From the NCBI GenBank assembly GCA_029582165.1, contig CM055870.1, forward strand, positions 6,753,832 to 6,817,831: a DNA stretch of 64,000 nucleotides, in the 5' to 3' direction. Positions 1 through 12,708 of this stretch are shown in pieces. The position numbers and the translations under genes were made by a program. The stretch comes from Portulaca oleracea. Taxonomy: Eukaryota > Streptophyta > Magnoliopsida > Caryophyllales > Portulacaceae. The notes below the pieces were generated by a model that was not told the origin of the DNA, searched no databases, and worked only from the letters and a program-made list of their open reading frames with translations. The number at the start of each line of letters is the position of its first letter. The first letter of the stretch is position 1.

Positions 1-31
1 GGGGTATAATAGGAATTGTTATTGTTAGAAT

Positions 32-107
32 TGTAAAATAGACAAATATTTTGGGACAAAGGAGTTAGGTAAACAAACAAATATTTTGGGACGGAGGCAG
101 TATTTTG
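32..107. repeat. MITE-like fragment, 'GGGACGGAGG' terminus
   Basis: Two nearby copies of a short motif (GACAAATATTTTGGGAC) lie here, the second running into GGGACGGAGGCAGTA. The same word ends the element at about 46307-46553. I read it as the end of a Stowaway-like MITE with TA target sites. Its left part is unclear because it lies near the window edge. Confidence 0.45.
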
Positions 108-307
108 GTTATATACTTGTATTGGTAATGATAGAAGTAAGAGGTAAATTTAGAAAACTATCATTAATATTGTATTGGAATTGTGGAATTGTAAAGTGAC
201 AGATATTATGGAAAAAGAAAAAGTTAATTAAAGTGACAGATATTGAGGAATAGAGAGAGTAGTATTATACTATTATAGTAATTGATTATTGAAGGAGGGA
301 GTAGTTA

Positions 308-764
308 GCCATATTCTTTTATACGATGCGATGCGGTGCGGTATCACAACGCACCATACCATTCATCTTTTTCCATACTTTACCATATTATATATATACC
401 ACAATTTATCACAATCATTACCCATATATCTATTCACTTTTGTCTCTCCTCATTGTTCTCCTGTAACATCCCGGGTATACGATTAAGTGTAGCTTAAAGG
501 GATTGAAATGACTACTCATATCACCAAGGTGCACCTTTTTTTAAGGTAGCTCATCCGTTGGGAACTCGTCAGTTAAACGTGCTTGGACAGTCAGCGATCC
601 TTGAAGCAGTTATTGGTAATCTCCGCTACTTTTCACATTCTCTCTCATCACTTATCACATTTTCCACGAATTTTACTATATCATTCCACAATTCACTACA
701 TTTTCCACAATTCACCACACCGCATGATCTCCGCATCATTCCAACCGCACAAAAGAATGAGACC
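308..764. mobile_element. Foldback MITE, 'TTCTTTTATACG' family, copy 1 (interrupted)
   Basis: The left end reads CCATATTCTTTTATACGATG and the right end is its near-complement (CGCACAAAAGAATGAGACC). The inside is rich in CCACAA/CACCAC words. Related elements lie at 21183-21400, 41489-41668 and 56402-56730. An unrelated LTR-like piece interrupts the element at about 463-620. It has no coding capacity, so it is non-autonomous, possibly hAT-derived. The superfamily is inference. Confidence 0.65.
463..620 (+). mobile_element. LTR-like fragment with 5S-rRNA-like segment
   Basis: The stretch opens with TGTAACATCCCGGG, a common start of plant LTRs. Near 561-585 it carries GAACTCGTCAGTTAAACGTG followed by CTTGG, which closely resembles the internal promoter region of plant 5S rRNA (GAACTCCGAAGTTAAGCGTG then CTTGG). 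LTRs with 5S-derived sequence are known from Cassandra TRIM elements and related plant retroelements. No internal domain or second LTR is present, so this is a fragment or solo LTR. It sits inside the MITE at 308-764. Its right end is not well defined. Confidence 0.55.
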
Positions 765-767
765 TAA

Positions 768-3700
768 TTAAAGGTGATCGTCTGACCAATTTCAAAACAG
801 GAACCTGGAACATGATCGGAATCAGTCGCGTAAGAGTAATACTCTTAAAACTCAGGAACCTGTCCTAATAAATAAAGGTAAAGTTTTGAACTACCCTAAA
901 CTAGAACATGGAACCTAGAACATGTCAGACATGTCAAGTTTTCGAGTACGTTGAACCAGGAACCTCAATAGAAGAGTATACATAGCGTTGAACTTTTAAT
1001 ATGTGAATACAATTCCTTTCTCGAGTCGCTTTAAGCCACACTTTAATGATACCTATGTTGTTACACACTCTGCTACCCGTGATTCTACAATTTCATATGT
1101 GGATATATACAATTCATTTCTCGAGTCGCTTTCCCTCATTTTGGCTCAATCCCTCAAGTGTGGACCCCTAATTCGTGCCTTGTGAGCAACTGCCTGTCTT
1201 CTATATATATTTGAGCGGAAAATTTGTGAAACTAATGGATATAAAGTTATCCATAAAAAGAGCAATAAATTTTTATCTTATCTTCTTACATGTCACTAAT
1301 TTTAATCATTTAATATTAAACACTCACAATTCAACTTAACTGTTCAAATTGCTATCAATATTGTTCAATTGGCATTTTGGTGAATTTACACAACTTGAGG
1401 GCTTGTTATTGGCCTTTGTTATTTCAATTTAGTTTTATTTTAATCACCTAATTATAACCTAAACCTACAATTGGACTTGCCTTCTACATCAGACGTTAGC
1501 TTGTCTTTGTCTTTCTTCTTCTTTATATACTTGTCTTTCTCATTCCTTTCTCTTTCTTCTTCTCTTTCACTTTTGCCATTTTATGTCTCCTGAATTGGAC
1601 TTGAGTTTTTCGACCTGGCTATCGTACTAATATGGAAGCTAGACGCCCTAAAGTCAGAGCTTGAAGATTATTTTTCTCTGTTACACCATGGAACTCTCTA
1701 TGATCATTAATCTTTGCTTCATATCATCACTACTTAGGATTTTGTTCATTCGCTAGAAAGCACATTATTTGGAAGAAAAAGGCTATCACCATATAATAAA
1801 GGCATCAATGGAGAGAGCACACATTAATGTGCCTACCTCTCGAGGTGTTGAGGACTCAACTTGCTGTAAGGGCATTTCCAAAGGCAAAAATCCACCCTTT
1901 TATTATAGTGTATAGGCAAAATCAAAGCTAGAAGATTATTCTTCTTTATTACATCATTTTTGTCAATTGCCTTATTTCATGCACTAAAAAAATAACTAAC
2001 CTATGGAAATCACTTAATACATGAGAATGACGAATCCTTAATTGATGAAAATGGTAAGAAAAGTTTGTCAACTTCTTTGTCTGCTTTTATTTGACAACAT
2101 GATTTGAGTGGATTATGTTCAGGACATTCCCATGCCTGAGGCCAGTATTAGCTAGAGATGTGTTATAAACGTTAAACCTGTGTATTTGACATATGATGGC
2201 AGTTCAACAATGCAAAATCCAAATCTTTTTTTTTTTTGTCTTCTTCTTCTTTACCAACCACTTAAGTCGTCTTTGTGCGGCTATGGATGAACCACAATAT
2301 GAGATTAGGTGGAGACTCTTAACATTTTATAATTAGGTTCCAATAATATAGGTAGGGCGATGAAGGTTGATGGTGGCGACGCAGTTTGACATCTTTATCT
2401 AAGGTGCTCAATGTTTGCGCATTGAGCTTGATTTCCCTCCTGCTCTAGCTATCCTCTATGATGTTTATGTGTCTATGCTTATTCTACTTCTTTTAGGGCC
2501 TCCTACACAATTAGGATCACAGTACAAAGTATAATAATTATATCTACAAAAGAGTATTTCAATTCATTCCATATTTCATATATGGATATTACAAAAATTA
2601 AAAGTTTAACATAAAATTTAGCTAGAATTAGTTTGAAAACTTTAAAAATATATATAAAAATGCACGAATCGAGCTATGTCATTACTTGTTAATACATACT
2701 ATTTATCATCACATGTATCACTCTTGTTAAATCATACTATATATTCAAATTTATATATATATTTACCTTTATGTGCTTGTAAGGCCTCTGCTAAAGGTAT
2801 AAACAAAATGAGTCTAGCTCAGTGAGCCACTGGGCTCCATCATAGTTTCGCCCGAAGAAAGCGTCGATGGATAAGCTTAGTTTGAAGCTTATCGAGCTTA
2901 TAAAATCTAGGATTATGGTTTGTGCATAGTTCACATTGCTCGACTTGGATTTGGCCTTGAGCTCGACTTGGTATTTTTATTTGGAACTTCCAAATTCAAT
3001 GTAGTATTAAAAGATATATTTTATAATTCACATTATTATTATTGCTTGAAAATTATAGAGAAACATCAGATATATTTTCTAACATCGAAGTTTAAACATT
3101 TAAATTAATATAATATGTATACACATATATGTTGATTGGGACTTGTTTTAGTGGAAGACTTCCAACACTTTCATCCTCTCTCTCCAGGGTTTGATTCCTG
3201 GGGGCCTGGGGTAGCATTCCTATTTACCAAGATGTGACAGTGTGTTGGATAGAAAGTATGGGCCCTGTATAGGGCATCGACATCCCATACTCTGTCATAA
3301 CTTATTTCATTCCCAACCAAAATAGTACTCAAACAAAATGAACCATGTCTATCGAGCCCTATGGGCTCTAGCTTGACTTGATAGAAGACATTAAAGCTAC
3401 GTTGAACCAAGCCTGGGCAAAGCCAAGTTAAGTTGATCTTAATTGCCAAACTAAACTTGTGCCAAACTTTGATCGAATAATATAACTTGAAAAGTATATC
3501 TGTAACAACCCTAACCTCCACTTCCTAGGGTCTCAAGGGGAGCCTAGCTATGTTGCCTATCCATCCCTCTCCACATGTTTCAAGACATAACCGAACTTTA
3601 TAATTTCAATAAGTTTTATAAGAGACTGTTTCAGTGTCTCGCCTTAAATATATAATGAGACATATAAAAAATTGTGATGATTTTTTTATGAATATAAGAG

Positions 3701-5485
3701 TGGCTAATAAATAGTTCATTCGGAGTAGTTCTGGTAAAAGTCATTCTTTAATATACTATTAATTACATTCATATTAAAAATTTATTTTAATAATTTATTA
3801 GTCATAATAAAACATTAAAAATGTCAAATTTGAAATGGTCACACCTTATAATTTACTATATTGTGATTTTTTTTTTTATCAGGAGACACAACTCAAAGAA
3901 TTAAGCAACAAATAAATGTTATAGGAGCCCATAAACTATTCAATAATTGAAAGTTAAAAAGTTACTTTACCAAATTAACCGTTATTGTTATATCAAGCTC
4001 TATAGTTGCATTAGTCAACACTTCCCTTACCCAAAAAAAAAAAAAAGACATAAAATTATAAACATCTTTCGCATGATAGTACTAGATACTCAAATAAAAA
4101 GAAAGGAAAGAAAAAAGGGGATCAAAGATCGATCAGCCTGGGGAACATTATGATAGCAAAACCCGTAATTATTATTATTAGATGTCACACTTACAATAAA
4201 GCTGTCTAATTGCAAGTCTAAAGCAACTTTTTGTGGCATTTTAAAATTAGACAAATTTCAAAGACATGATCACGCATGCCATTATTCATCCCCAATTATT
4301 GTTCATCCATCCATCTTTCACTATTCTAATTAATTAATTAAATCTTCATTACAATAATTACAATTCACAAATGAAGGAAGATGAGTACATTGCGGGGGAC
4401 CTAAATAAGAATATACGAAGCTTAGTGGTAGGTAGATGTGCTTAGATCTTATTCTTTTAGATTGGATCCAGAATTTAATTTTGCAATTAGCTTAGTATTT
4501 AACTAAGAAATTATAACCACGTACTATATATCCGACTTTATACTGTTATTGTATCTAGATATAATATCAACGTACTTGCTTTTTTTATAATCTTATATTA
4601 AAATCAGTCTCTGTGATTTGCTCTTGAACAAACTAACATAATCCGAAAATTTAACTATATAACTTGAGTTCTTATATGCGTAAGGCCGTCTCAAAATAAA
4701 TTTAATTACCGTGACACACATTATTTTGTGGTGACATACCGGCATTTATAATTATAAGGATGTTAATAATTTATTTGGAGCGACTATAATAAAAATTATC
4801 ATTGATAAATTTTTAATAACATTTATATTAAAAAGTAATTCTAATATAATTTACTGATCACAATAAAATATTACAAAGTGTCATTATAAAAGAAATCTAT
4901 CTATCACAATTAATTTATGTAAGATAGTCTCACCTTAATATTTGTATATGTGAACAAAATTGTAAATTTACATGGGACAATAAATTTAATGCCATAATCA
5001 ATTTAACTATGATGTATACAATAAAATTTACATAAAGGTTTTAATGTGAATAAATTTAGATAAAGGTTCACATTGGACAAAACTTCAATTCTTTTCATAT
5101 AAATTTACTGGGTCCCGATGTTCTCTACTTTAGACAACTTTATCACCACATGAATTTACAATGCCAAAAAGAATAAAATTGCACAAGATTATCATAAAAT
5201 TAGAAGCGGGGTAAAAAAAAAAAAGTTCTTCATTCTTATGCTAACCATTGAACATTGACAGTCACCATTTGTTCGGCCCATAATCTTGAAAATTTACTCG
5301 CATAATTATATGGAAAGAAGTTTGCAGACATACATAATTCAAGTTTGACCTTGTAATCACAATTATACCATAATTAATCTCTGGAAGCATGGTTTTCATT
5401 ACTTACCAAGAGATAACAAGTACAGTTGATTAACCTTAATCAGTAATTATACTCTTGCACATGATGATCATGATCATCATGATGA
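768..5485. other. Gene-free AT-rich intergenic region
   Basis: No ORF here has plausible coding character or splice structure. It contains an imperfect direct repeat of about 30 bp with the core CTCGAGTCGCTTT at 1004-1034 and 1102-1138. A tRNA-B-box-like word (GGGTTTGATTCCTGG) at 3187-3201 may mark a SINE remnant. The rest is low-complexity AT-rich DNA. No gag, pol or transposase domain is visible. Confidence 0.6.
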
Positions 5486-5824
5486 TCAACCATCATCTTC
5501 ATAATAAGCTTGCCCTTTGTTGGCCAATTTCCCACCCCTTCTTCGAACATTATTACTGCTACTGCCACTGCAACTGCTGCTCCCAATCCCATCGTTGAAG
5601 ATCAAGGGCATCTCGTTGATGTATTCATCCCCATCCTCCTCCACGGTGGTCACGCGCACACAGGAGCATCTCTCCAGGGAGGCAAAGAAAGCCGACGCCA
5701 GCCCGTTCATGAGCCACGTGGCTACCCCGTCGAGCTTCCCTGGCCCGCAGCTCGCGGGCCGGGCCCTCAGCCGGAGGCCCGTCCAGAACCCGCTGCAGCT
5801 TCTCGAGGTTGTCGTAGCCGCCAT
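5486..5824 (-). CDS. Conserved plant-specific small protein, function unknown
   Basis: Single-exon ORF of 112 aa with GC-rich third positions, unlike the AT-rich surroundings, which supports real coding. The N-terminus is basic and Ser/Thr-rich (SGFWTGLRLRARP at about residues 11-23). The central block GVATWLMNGLASAFFASLER (about 33-52) precedes CSCVRVTTVEEDGDEYINEM and a Pro-Leu-Ile-Phe-Asn-Asp-Gly motif. The tail is Ser-rich, then basic, then acidic. I recognise the W-L-x-x-G-x-x-x-x-F-F-A-S-L-E-R-C-S-C pattern as belonging to a small uncharacterised plant family but know no function for it. The hydrophobic block is short and not a convincing membrane helix. A TATA-like word lies about 150 bp upstream. 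A 71-codon ORF overlaps on the same strand in another frame and is probably a by-product of the high GC. Confidence 0.72.
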   Translation of the reverse strand: MAATTTSRSCSGFWTGLRLRARPASCGPGKLDGVATWLMNGLASAFFASLERCSCVRVTTVEEDGDEYINEMPLIFNDGIGSSSCSGSSSNNVRRRGGKLANKGQAYYEDDG

Positions 5825-5970
5825 GATCAGGGGCGTACACGTGGCTGGCTTTCGACGGCCGGATTATGATTAAACCAGCTAGGGTAGGGTGGGAGCTTAG
5901 AATTTTTAAGCTTGTTTTGAGGTTAATGCTTTTCTCTTTCTTTCTCTCTCTAGATCTCTCTTATTTTCAC

Positions 5971-5979
5971 ACTATATAT
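5971..5979 (-). promoter_or_regulatory. Possible TATA box of the 5486-5824 gene
   Basis: On the minus strand the word CATATATAGTG occurs about 150 bp before the start codon and is followed by a CT/GA-rich leader. Spacing and sequence suit a plant TATA element. This is positional inference only. Confidence 0.4.
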
Positions 5980-8097
5980 GGACTTTAATGGGAAGCAAGG
6001 GAATCCCATGTTGTGATTATTATAGTAATATATGGAAAATGGGGGTTGCCTTTGATAATGATGTGTTTTTGGGCTTAATATTGGTCAGTAAAAGGGTCCA
6101 TATGCCAGTTGGTGTACGTGGTTGTATTGAATAATATATGAAAGAATGCATGTGCATGGCCAACCCAAAATGGTACTGCAATTACAAATATATCCCAGGT
6201 AAATTTGTTGATAATGGAATGATGGTTGATGGGTCTTAATTTGAAGTAGTTTAATTTCCAGATTAATGCAGAAGTTGTATGGCTAGGTTATTTAAGCTAA
6301 TTAGCTTGTTTAATTAGGAGAATGCTATTTTAATTAGTAAACATGTATATGGTGTGTTACCTAACAGAGACCTAGATACTAGATAGATCATTTAGTGTTG
6401 TAATTAATTAGGTGAAAATTAAGTACTTGTTAATTGTTATGTAGGTGTGATGTGTTTGTTAGCTAATAAAAGGTTCAAGTTTTGTTTTATATTGTGATTT
6501 ATGATATGAATGAACTGTATTATAATAAGCTGAATTATTAAACATTTGCAATAAAAAATACGATAGTTTGGATTGCTACAATACAAGACATGATAGTGTA
6601 GAATATTAAAACTCAATATATATGATAGTTTGGACTATTACAATTCAATATATAGGTGTCTCTATTGAGGAAATCTTTATGCTTGGTAATCACTTCTTTA
6701 TGCTTTATAATATTGTTATTGGTGTCTCTGTTGAGGAAAAAATAAAAGGAAATTTGGCCATTTATGTTTAATTTTTCTTTTAACAAAATATGCTCTTCTA
6801 GGTAGGTAAGTAATGTGGGTAAAATCCCACCCTCGTTATGTCACATAACAAATTAGAGAAGATGTTACACAAATGTACATAGTAAACAATACAATTTAGG
6901 TAAGATTATCAACTGGGCTTAGTTAAGATAATGGGCCAAACCAGGCAAAAGAAGAAGCCCATTCCTCTGTATTGAAGAGTTAGAGTTTGTTGGTACAATG
7001 TTCCATTGCCATGTTCTTTGCACCGTTGAGTAACGAGTGTATATTAGGATAAAAATATGGGGAAAAAAAAATTAGATTTAAATAATCTGAAGCTTAGGTC
7101 ATAGTATACTTAATAATATGAACTTTATATTTGTTTCTAAATAATCTAAACTATGGGTCCCTTATATTCTAATAATACGTTACCGAGTTAAGTTCAACTT
7201 AATTCGGTGGTTGGATGATGTGGCGGCGGTGGCATGACACACCTAAAATGCCCAGGCACATGGCACCGCCGTCACGTCATCCCGCTACCGAGTTAAATTG
7301 GACTTAGCTCGGTGGCATGCTACTAGAATCCAAGGGATCCAAAGTTCAGATTATTCAGAAACAAATCTAAAATTCAGTTTTTTTTAAGTCTATGATGACC
7401 CAAACTTCAAATTATTTAAATCCAATTTTCCAATTGATTGGTTTTTGTGGAAATTAAAAAGTAACATAAAAAATATTCAAGCCGCAAAACATCACCCAAA
7501 TTTTCTTAATTTCACCAAAAATTACCAATACTCACCCTAATATAAAGTTCAATTGGATAACATTTTCTACCAGAAAAATTCTTTTATTAAAAGCTTGGAA
7601 GTAGCTCTCATGCCAAATGAAAATGAATTAAAAATAAAACTTTGAATATAAATTATTACCTGTGAAAATATTAATTTTGATTGGGAACAAATTTTAAAAT
7701 AATGTAGGAGTTGTTTGTAAATTTAAATCGCATTAAACTTTAAAAAAATTATACCATACCATAAAGTCTATTTTAAAAATGCAGTACCCTTCAGCAAAAT
7801 ATAGGGATGGGTAGCTTTTATCAAATTATTTTTCACTATTATTATCACTATGATAATTTCAAAAGAATTGATGCATTGTGTCTATTTTATTTATTTATTT
7901 GATTCGGATGCCATGTTTTACAAGTTGACAGTATCATATAAATGACTGTCATTTCAATTATTATGCAATTTATTACATATTTATGGGGTATGTGCTTTAG
8001 ATAAGGTTATCTTTCACTTGCATGTATTACTAGTAAATTGTTTACTCTGAATAATATAATTGTTGACTTATACATATCCTGAAATATAAATTCAATG
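5980..8097. other. Intergenic, one inverted-repeat element
   Basis: AT-rich spacer without a supportable gene. The only structured piece is the foldback element at 7068-7431, listed separately. Confidence 0.6.
7068..7431. mobile_element. Foldback element, 'ATTTAAATAATCTGAA' family, copy 1
   Basis: The ends are inverted: AAATTAGATTTAAATAATCT on the left, and TTCAAATTATTTAAATCCAA on the right. The centre carries a second inverted pair around GCGGCGGTGGCATGAC / GTCACGTCATCCCGC, with CCGAGTTAA words on both arms. A clear relative with the same layout lies at 45692-45996 inside the receptor-gene intron. No ORF is present. The element can fold over most of its length, so it is a MITE of unassigned superfamily. 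Confidence 0.7.
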
Positions 8098-8612
8098 TCC
8101 CTATGTTTCATATTAATTGTCGTCTTTGAAAATTATGCAGTCAAACTTAAAAAATTTTAACCATAAATTTCTCAATATATGCAATCATTTATTATATAAA
8201 ACTACTATCATTAGATTCATCATGAGAAATACTATCATAAAAGTCTAATATTGCAATTGTTAATAAAATACTCCCTCTGTTCCATATTACCTGTCGTCTT
8301 TAGAAATTGTGCAGTCAAATTTCAAAAATTTTGACCATCAATTTCTCAATATTTACAATGAGTTGCTATATAAAATTACTACAATTAGATTAGTAACGAA
8401 AAATATTATCATAAAAGTATAATATTACAATTGTTAATAACATATTATGTCAGAAATTTTTAATCAAAGAGTGACATTGGAAACCGTGAAAGTCAAAACT
8501 ATGACAGTTAATATGGAACGGATGGAGTATTATATAAAAAATAATTAATAAAAGAATAACATTGAAGACCGTAAAAGTCAACAATATTACAATTAGTATC
8601 GAATGTAGGGAA
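8098..8612. mobile_element. Stowaway-like MITE carrying a nested MITE
   Basis: The outer element starts TCCCTATGTTTCATATTAAT and ends in the related complement near 8612. It is split by a second, similar element at 8271-8527 whose ends read CTCCCTCTGTTCC and GGAACGGATGGAG, flanked on both sides by TA. TA target duplication and CTCCNTCCGT-type ends are hallmarks of Stowaway (Tc1/mariner-derived) MITEs. After the inner element, the outer sequence resumes with matching content (AATAACATTGAAGACCGTAAA). Confidence 0.72.
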
Positions 8613-8959
8613 TATATATTAGGACAATTATTATGATTATATGGTCTACGAGAGAAATTTGGTTTGAAGGAGTGTGCATTTACACACACCAAAAAGGAGG
8701 GAAATCAACTGGCAATACTGTAAATAGAACGAAATTGTTATATTTTTATTGATGACGGTCAGCTTCTTCAGCATGATCACCATGGAAGAGGCATGGAGAG
8801 ATAAATGTGGAGAGAGAAAGAACTGTAGAGAGAGAATAAAGAGAGAAATAGGTGTTGCCCATCCGCACACCAACATTGTATCTCCTGCATGCGCTGCGGG
8901 GAGAATCCTGTCTAAATTTCTCCCCCATAAATTAAATAGAAACCCAATTTTCCAAAAAG

Positions 8960-9128
8960 AAAAAAAAAAAAGGCTTGGACGAACACAAAGAGAAAGGGGG
9001 AAGGAAAGAGGGATCATTTTCATCAATTTGAACTACCCTCAAAGGAATGCTGGAATTTTCGTGCTTTTTTGTTTAGTATTCACGGATTCCAGCCTCGGTT
9101 CTCTGCTTCTTCAAGCACCGATCCAGAG
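8960..9128 (+). other. Probable 5' leader exon of the EFR3-like gene
   Basis: A plausible donor (CCAGAG|GTATTT) lies at 9129. An acceptor (TTGCAG) before 9257 and another (CATTCAG) before 9492 allow one or two leader introns before the ATG at 9497. The transcription start is not visible and the left limit is a guess. No protein is encoded here. Confidence 0.4.
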
Positions 9129-9496
9129 GTATTTACACGTTCTTCCCTTTTTCTGATTTCGATTTTGTGCAATTTCATCGTTTTTCGGATTCAATGGAAG
9201 AAGATATTTCCCAATTTGTTGACAGTTTTGGTGATTGGTTGCGATTGCAATTGCAGGCTGGTGCCGGAGAGCAGAAGGGTACCCATTATTTTAGTTAAAA
9301 TTTTTGGGAGTCTTTCTTTCCTTATTACCCTGGAGTTGGGGTTTCAAGAAATTTAGGTTTGAAAAAGTGTCAACATTCTCATTAGAGAGAGAGAGAGATA
9401 GAGAGAGGGGTTTTGTTGTGCTTTGGTTTTGATTTTAGGCTCCTCTCTGCATTTAGAGATTGTACATATAATATATAGTTTTGACATTCAGAAAAT

Positions 9497-12400
9497 ATGA
9501 CTGGGGGAATTACATCAGCTGGTGATTGTCTTTGTGTCTTTTGCCCTGATTTGAGGGCGAGGTCTAGGCACCCTATCAAGAGGTACAAGAAATTGATTGC
9601 AGAAATTTTCCCACAAAACCAGGTAAATGTATATATCATTGAATGTTATAATGAATCAATTTCTAATGTAGGGTTGTTTGTGTTTGTTTATTATTATTAT
9701 GGAAAGGTTTTTGTTGGTGAAAACTTATTACCTTATGTTGTTTCAATACTTTTGGTTTGACAGTTTACTTAGACATTTTTGTCATTTCATAATATATTAT
9801 TTTCTAACATTGTCGATGTAAAAGACCTTGTTTTACGGTTTGTCCATCTCATAGTCATGTTTCAGCACTTCATCTTGGACATATGGGGGTAGAAAGATGT
9901 AATCCATGGATGTCTATATAAGACTCAAACATATGATCCATAAACTGAATGTATCTCTGATGGGTACAAAATGTACCAAATGCCCTCAATTTTGAAGTAA
10001 CATATACAAACACATGCACAAAATGCACCACATGCACTCAATTTTAACTCAAATGTATCTCATTGTCATGTTTGTTCTGACCTTTCTTTCGAGTTCAGCC
10101 TTCTTTTGTTCATTTTTTCAAGTTCATGTTTATTTCTGTAATTTTGAGGAAACATTAGCGATTATTTCTCCTCAAACTCCAACTTTTTATGAATTAACCT
10201 GCTAGCTGTGTTCTGTTTGGTAGGATGAAGAGCCAAATGATCGAAAAATTGGAAAGCTCTGTGAGTACGCCGCAAGAAATCCCTTGCGTGTCCCAAAGGT
10301 GCTTTAACTACAAACTCCAGACAAATTGTGTTTCTCCTAGCTCCCTTTAATTGCAATTTTAATATTTCTTTGAACCACATGTTTTTTCCTACTTGCACAC
10401 TATGTTCTATGGATGTGGCCCATGTGGATTTGGAAACACGGATCAGGTAGTTTGGCATCAAAGTTCAAAATATAGGGCACATGAATGGTGTCCTGAATGT
10501 AGTTCACATAGGAAAATATAATTTCTAGTTGATTGTTCTAGAAAAATTCATTATTGAAGACATAACTCAAGCAAATATATACAGTCCCTTACAGCTAGGA
10601 CATAAATGATGTAACAATTACCAATAGTTGACATGTTAAGAACTTGTGAAAGAAAAGTTTGTATTATTGTCAATTGACAAACTTTGAGAACCTGCTACAA
10701 ATATGATGAACAGAAAAAGAACTGGACCACTATATTCATGATCCTTTTATCCTCACTACTACATAGCATATGCCTTGTCCTATCTAGTGAGTGTCTTGTC
10801 CGACATGGGTAGGGATGGAAAAATTTGTTGCTACAACATATTCATTGAATTTATATGTATATCAGTTGTCGCTCGTAAGTAGCAACTAAACAATGGGCTT
10901 ATGAAAGTCTATCTCGAGAGCAATTGAGGTTGTAACAAGACCGAGATAAGATTTTCCTATGAAGCATGCCTCTATGCAAAGTGTAAGTGTCATGTTATAA
11001 TTGACTAACAGAGTTATCTCAAGTTGAACAAATGTATGGATAGTGCAAGTGATGAATGTGTTGGTTGAAACATCATGGACTTGCCATTCTATTGACAAGC
11101 AAGTCCACTGATATTTCCAGATCTGTGGCATTTCGAGTTTCAATTTATATTTGTGTCACTTGTCTTACTGCGTAAGACAATCAGACAACAGTATATACAC
11201 TGTTTTGGTTCTACAATCATCAGATTTTTAGTTTGTTTCTATCTAAACAATGTGATCATTTCTTCAATGTTAGTGAAAGGTCTTATTAATCTAGGTGCCT
11301 GAAGCCAGTGATTGAAATGTTTGAATTACAGGAAAGTACACAACCTAAGGTTGACCTAGAATGATGGCCAGATTAGATAGCATGTGGAGCATTGACACAA
11401 ACAGTTGCATACATCTTTAATGATTTCTCCGTTATGATGCACTAATCTTTGATCCTTCTTAAGTGTTGTAGATTATAAATCTCTCATTATGTCATGACCT
11501 TCTTATGCTTTATTCTGATAGAAGTTCATATAATTTTGTGAGCATTCTTATTGTTACTGTTATGATTATGGCATTTTCCTGAACCATTATTGCTCTTTCG
11601 GTTGTCAGATTACTGATACTCTCGAGCAGCGGTTTTACAAGGAATTAAGAAATGAAAACTTACACTTTGCGAAAATCGTCATTTGTATCTACAGAAAACT
11701 ACTGGTTTCATGTAAAGAAGAGATGTAAGTTTTCTATTTTCTGTGCTTGGATATTGCATAACATCTTGCAATACTTCTAATCTTCCATAACAAAATGATG
11801 TTTGTATGTGGTACTCTCTTTAGCTTTTATTTTTTTTAGTTTGGTAAATATCAAACTTAAAATTAATTATGGACGTCATTTTTCATAAAGGATTTTTTTT
11901 GCATGTTATGCCTTCTTTGTAGCCAAGTGACATAGACAATGTGAGAGTGACCCGTGTAGGAGAATAAGGTATGGGAAGTGAGAGTGACACATATATGTTT
12001 TAGAAAGGTGAACCATAGACAACCTGTCCTTATTCTACTAGTGAAGAAGTACGACAGGGTCAGTACTTTAGACCTACAAATAATTAGGTTATCATATTAG
12101 ATTTGGTGCGCTTGCAACTTACCAAGTTCATAAGCAATTGACTAGATATGATCATTTACTTCAAGAAAGTGCCCCTTTAAATTTGTGGGCTTTTCTAGGT
12201 ATTTCGGGTTCTTTTCCTAGTTATTTGGCTTTTCCATGTTTGCATACTTAAGACCTTTCTCCTTTTAGCTATTGGTGAGGCTCTAATTGTGCATAAAGTC
12301 ACTCTCCTTGAGATGTCCTTAACCAGTGTGATTCTTCATCAACATTTAGTGCTAGTTGACACTTGGCATAACTACTACTACATATATTTTATATTTCTTT

Positions 12401-12668
12401 ACAGTATTGTTTATGCAATTTATCTGCGAGGTTGTTTTGTAGACAGTCCGTTAGCTTGTTTGCATTAATAATGTTGCCTAGATATGGATCTTCCCGGACC
12501 CTGTTTGCGCAAGATCTACACTGGATATGTTGTGTAGCTTTGCCTGGAGCACCTAGCTAGGTCTTTATCACCTATGGATGATTGTCTGTGGATTCTGAAA
12601 CTGAACTCTGTCCTTTGTTGTGTAGTTACTTAAGTATGTAACTGCTATCTCTGCTATATTAGCTCTTT

Positions 12669-12708
<40 letters not shown>

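Noticed and set aside
3187..3201. tRNA B-box-like word GGGTTTGATTCCTGG
   Set aside because: No convincing A box or cloverleaf nearby, so neither a tRNA gene nor a defined SINE can be claimed.
3171..3521. 116-codon ORF on the minus strand
   Set aside because: No recognisable domain, no splice context, and it overlaps a possible SINE-like remnant.
8749..9156. 135-codon ORF upstream of the EFR3-like gene
   Set aside because: It overlaps the probable leader and a MITE flank, has low-complexity composition and no family resemblance.
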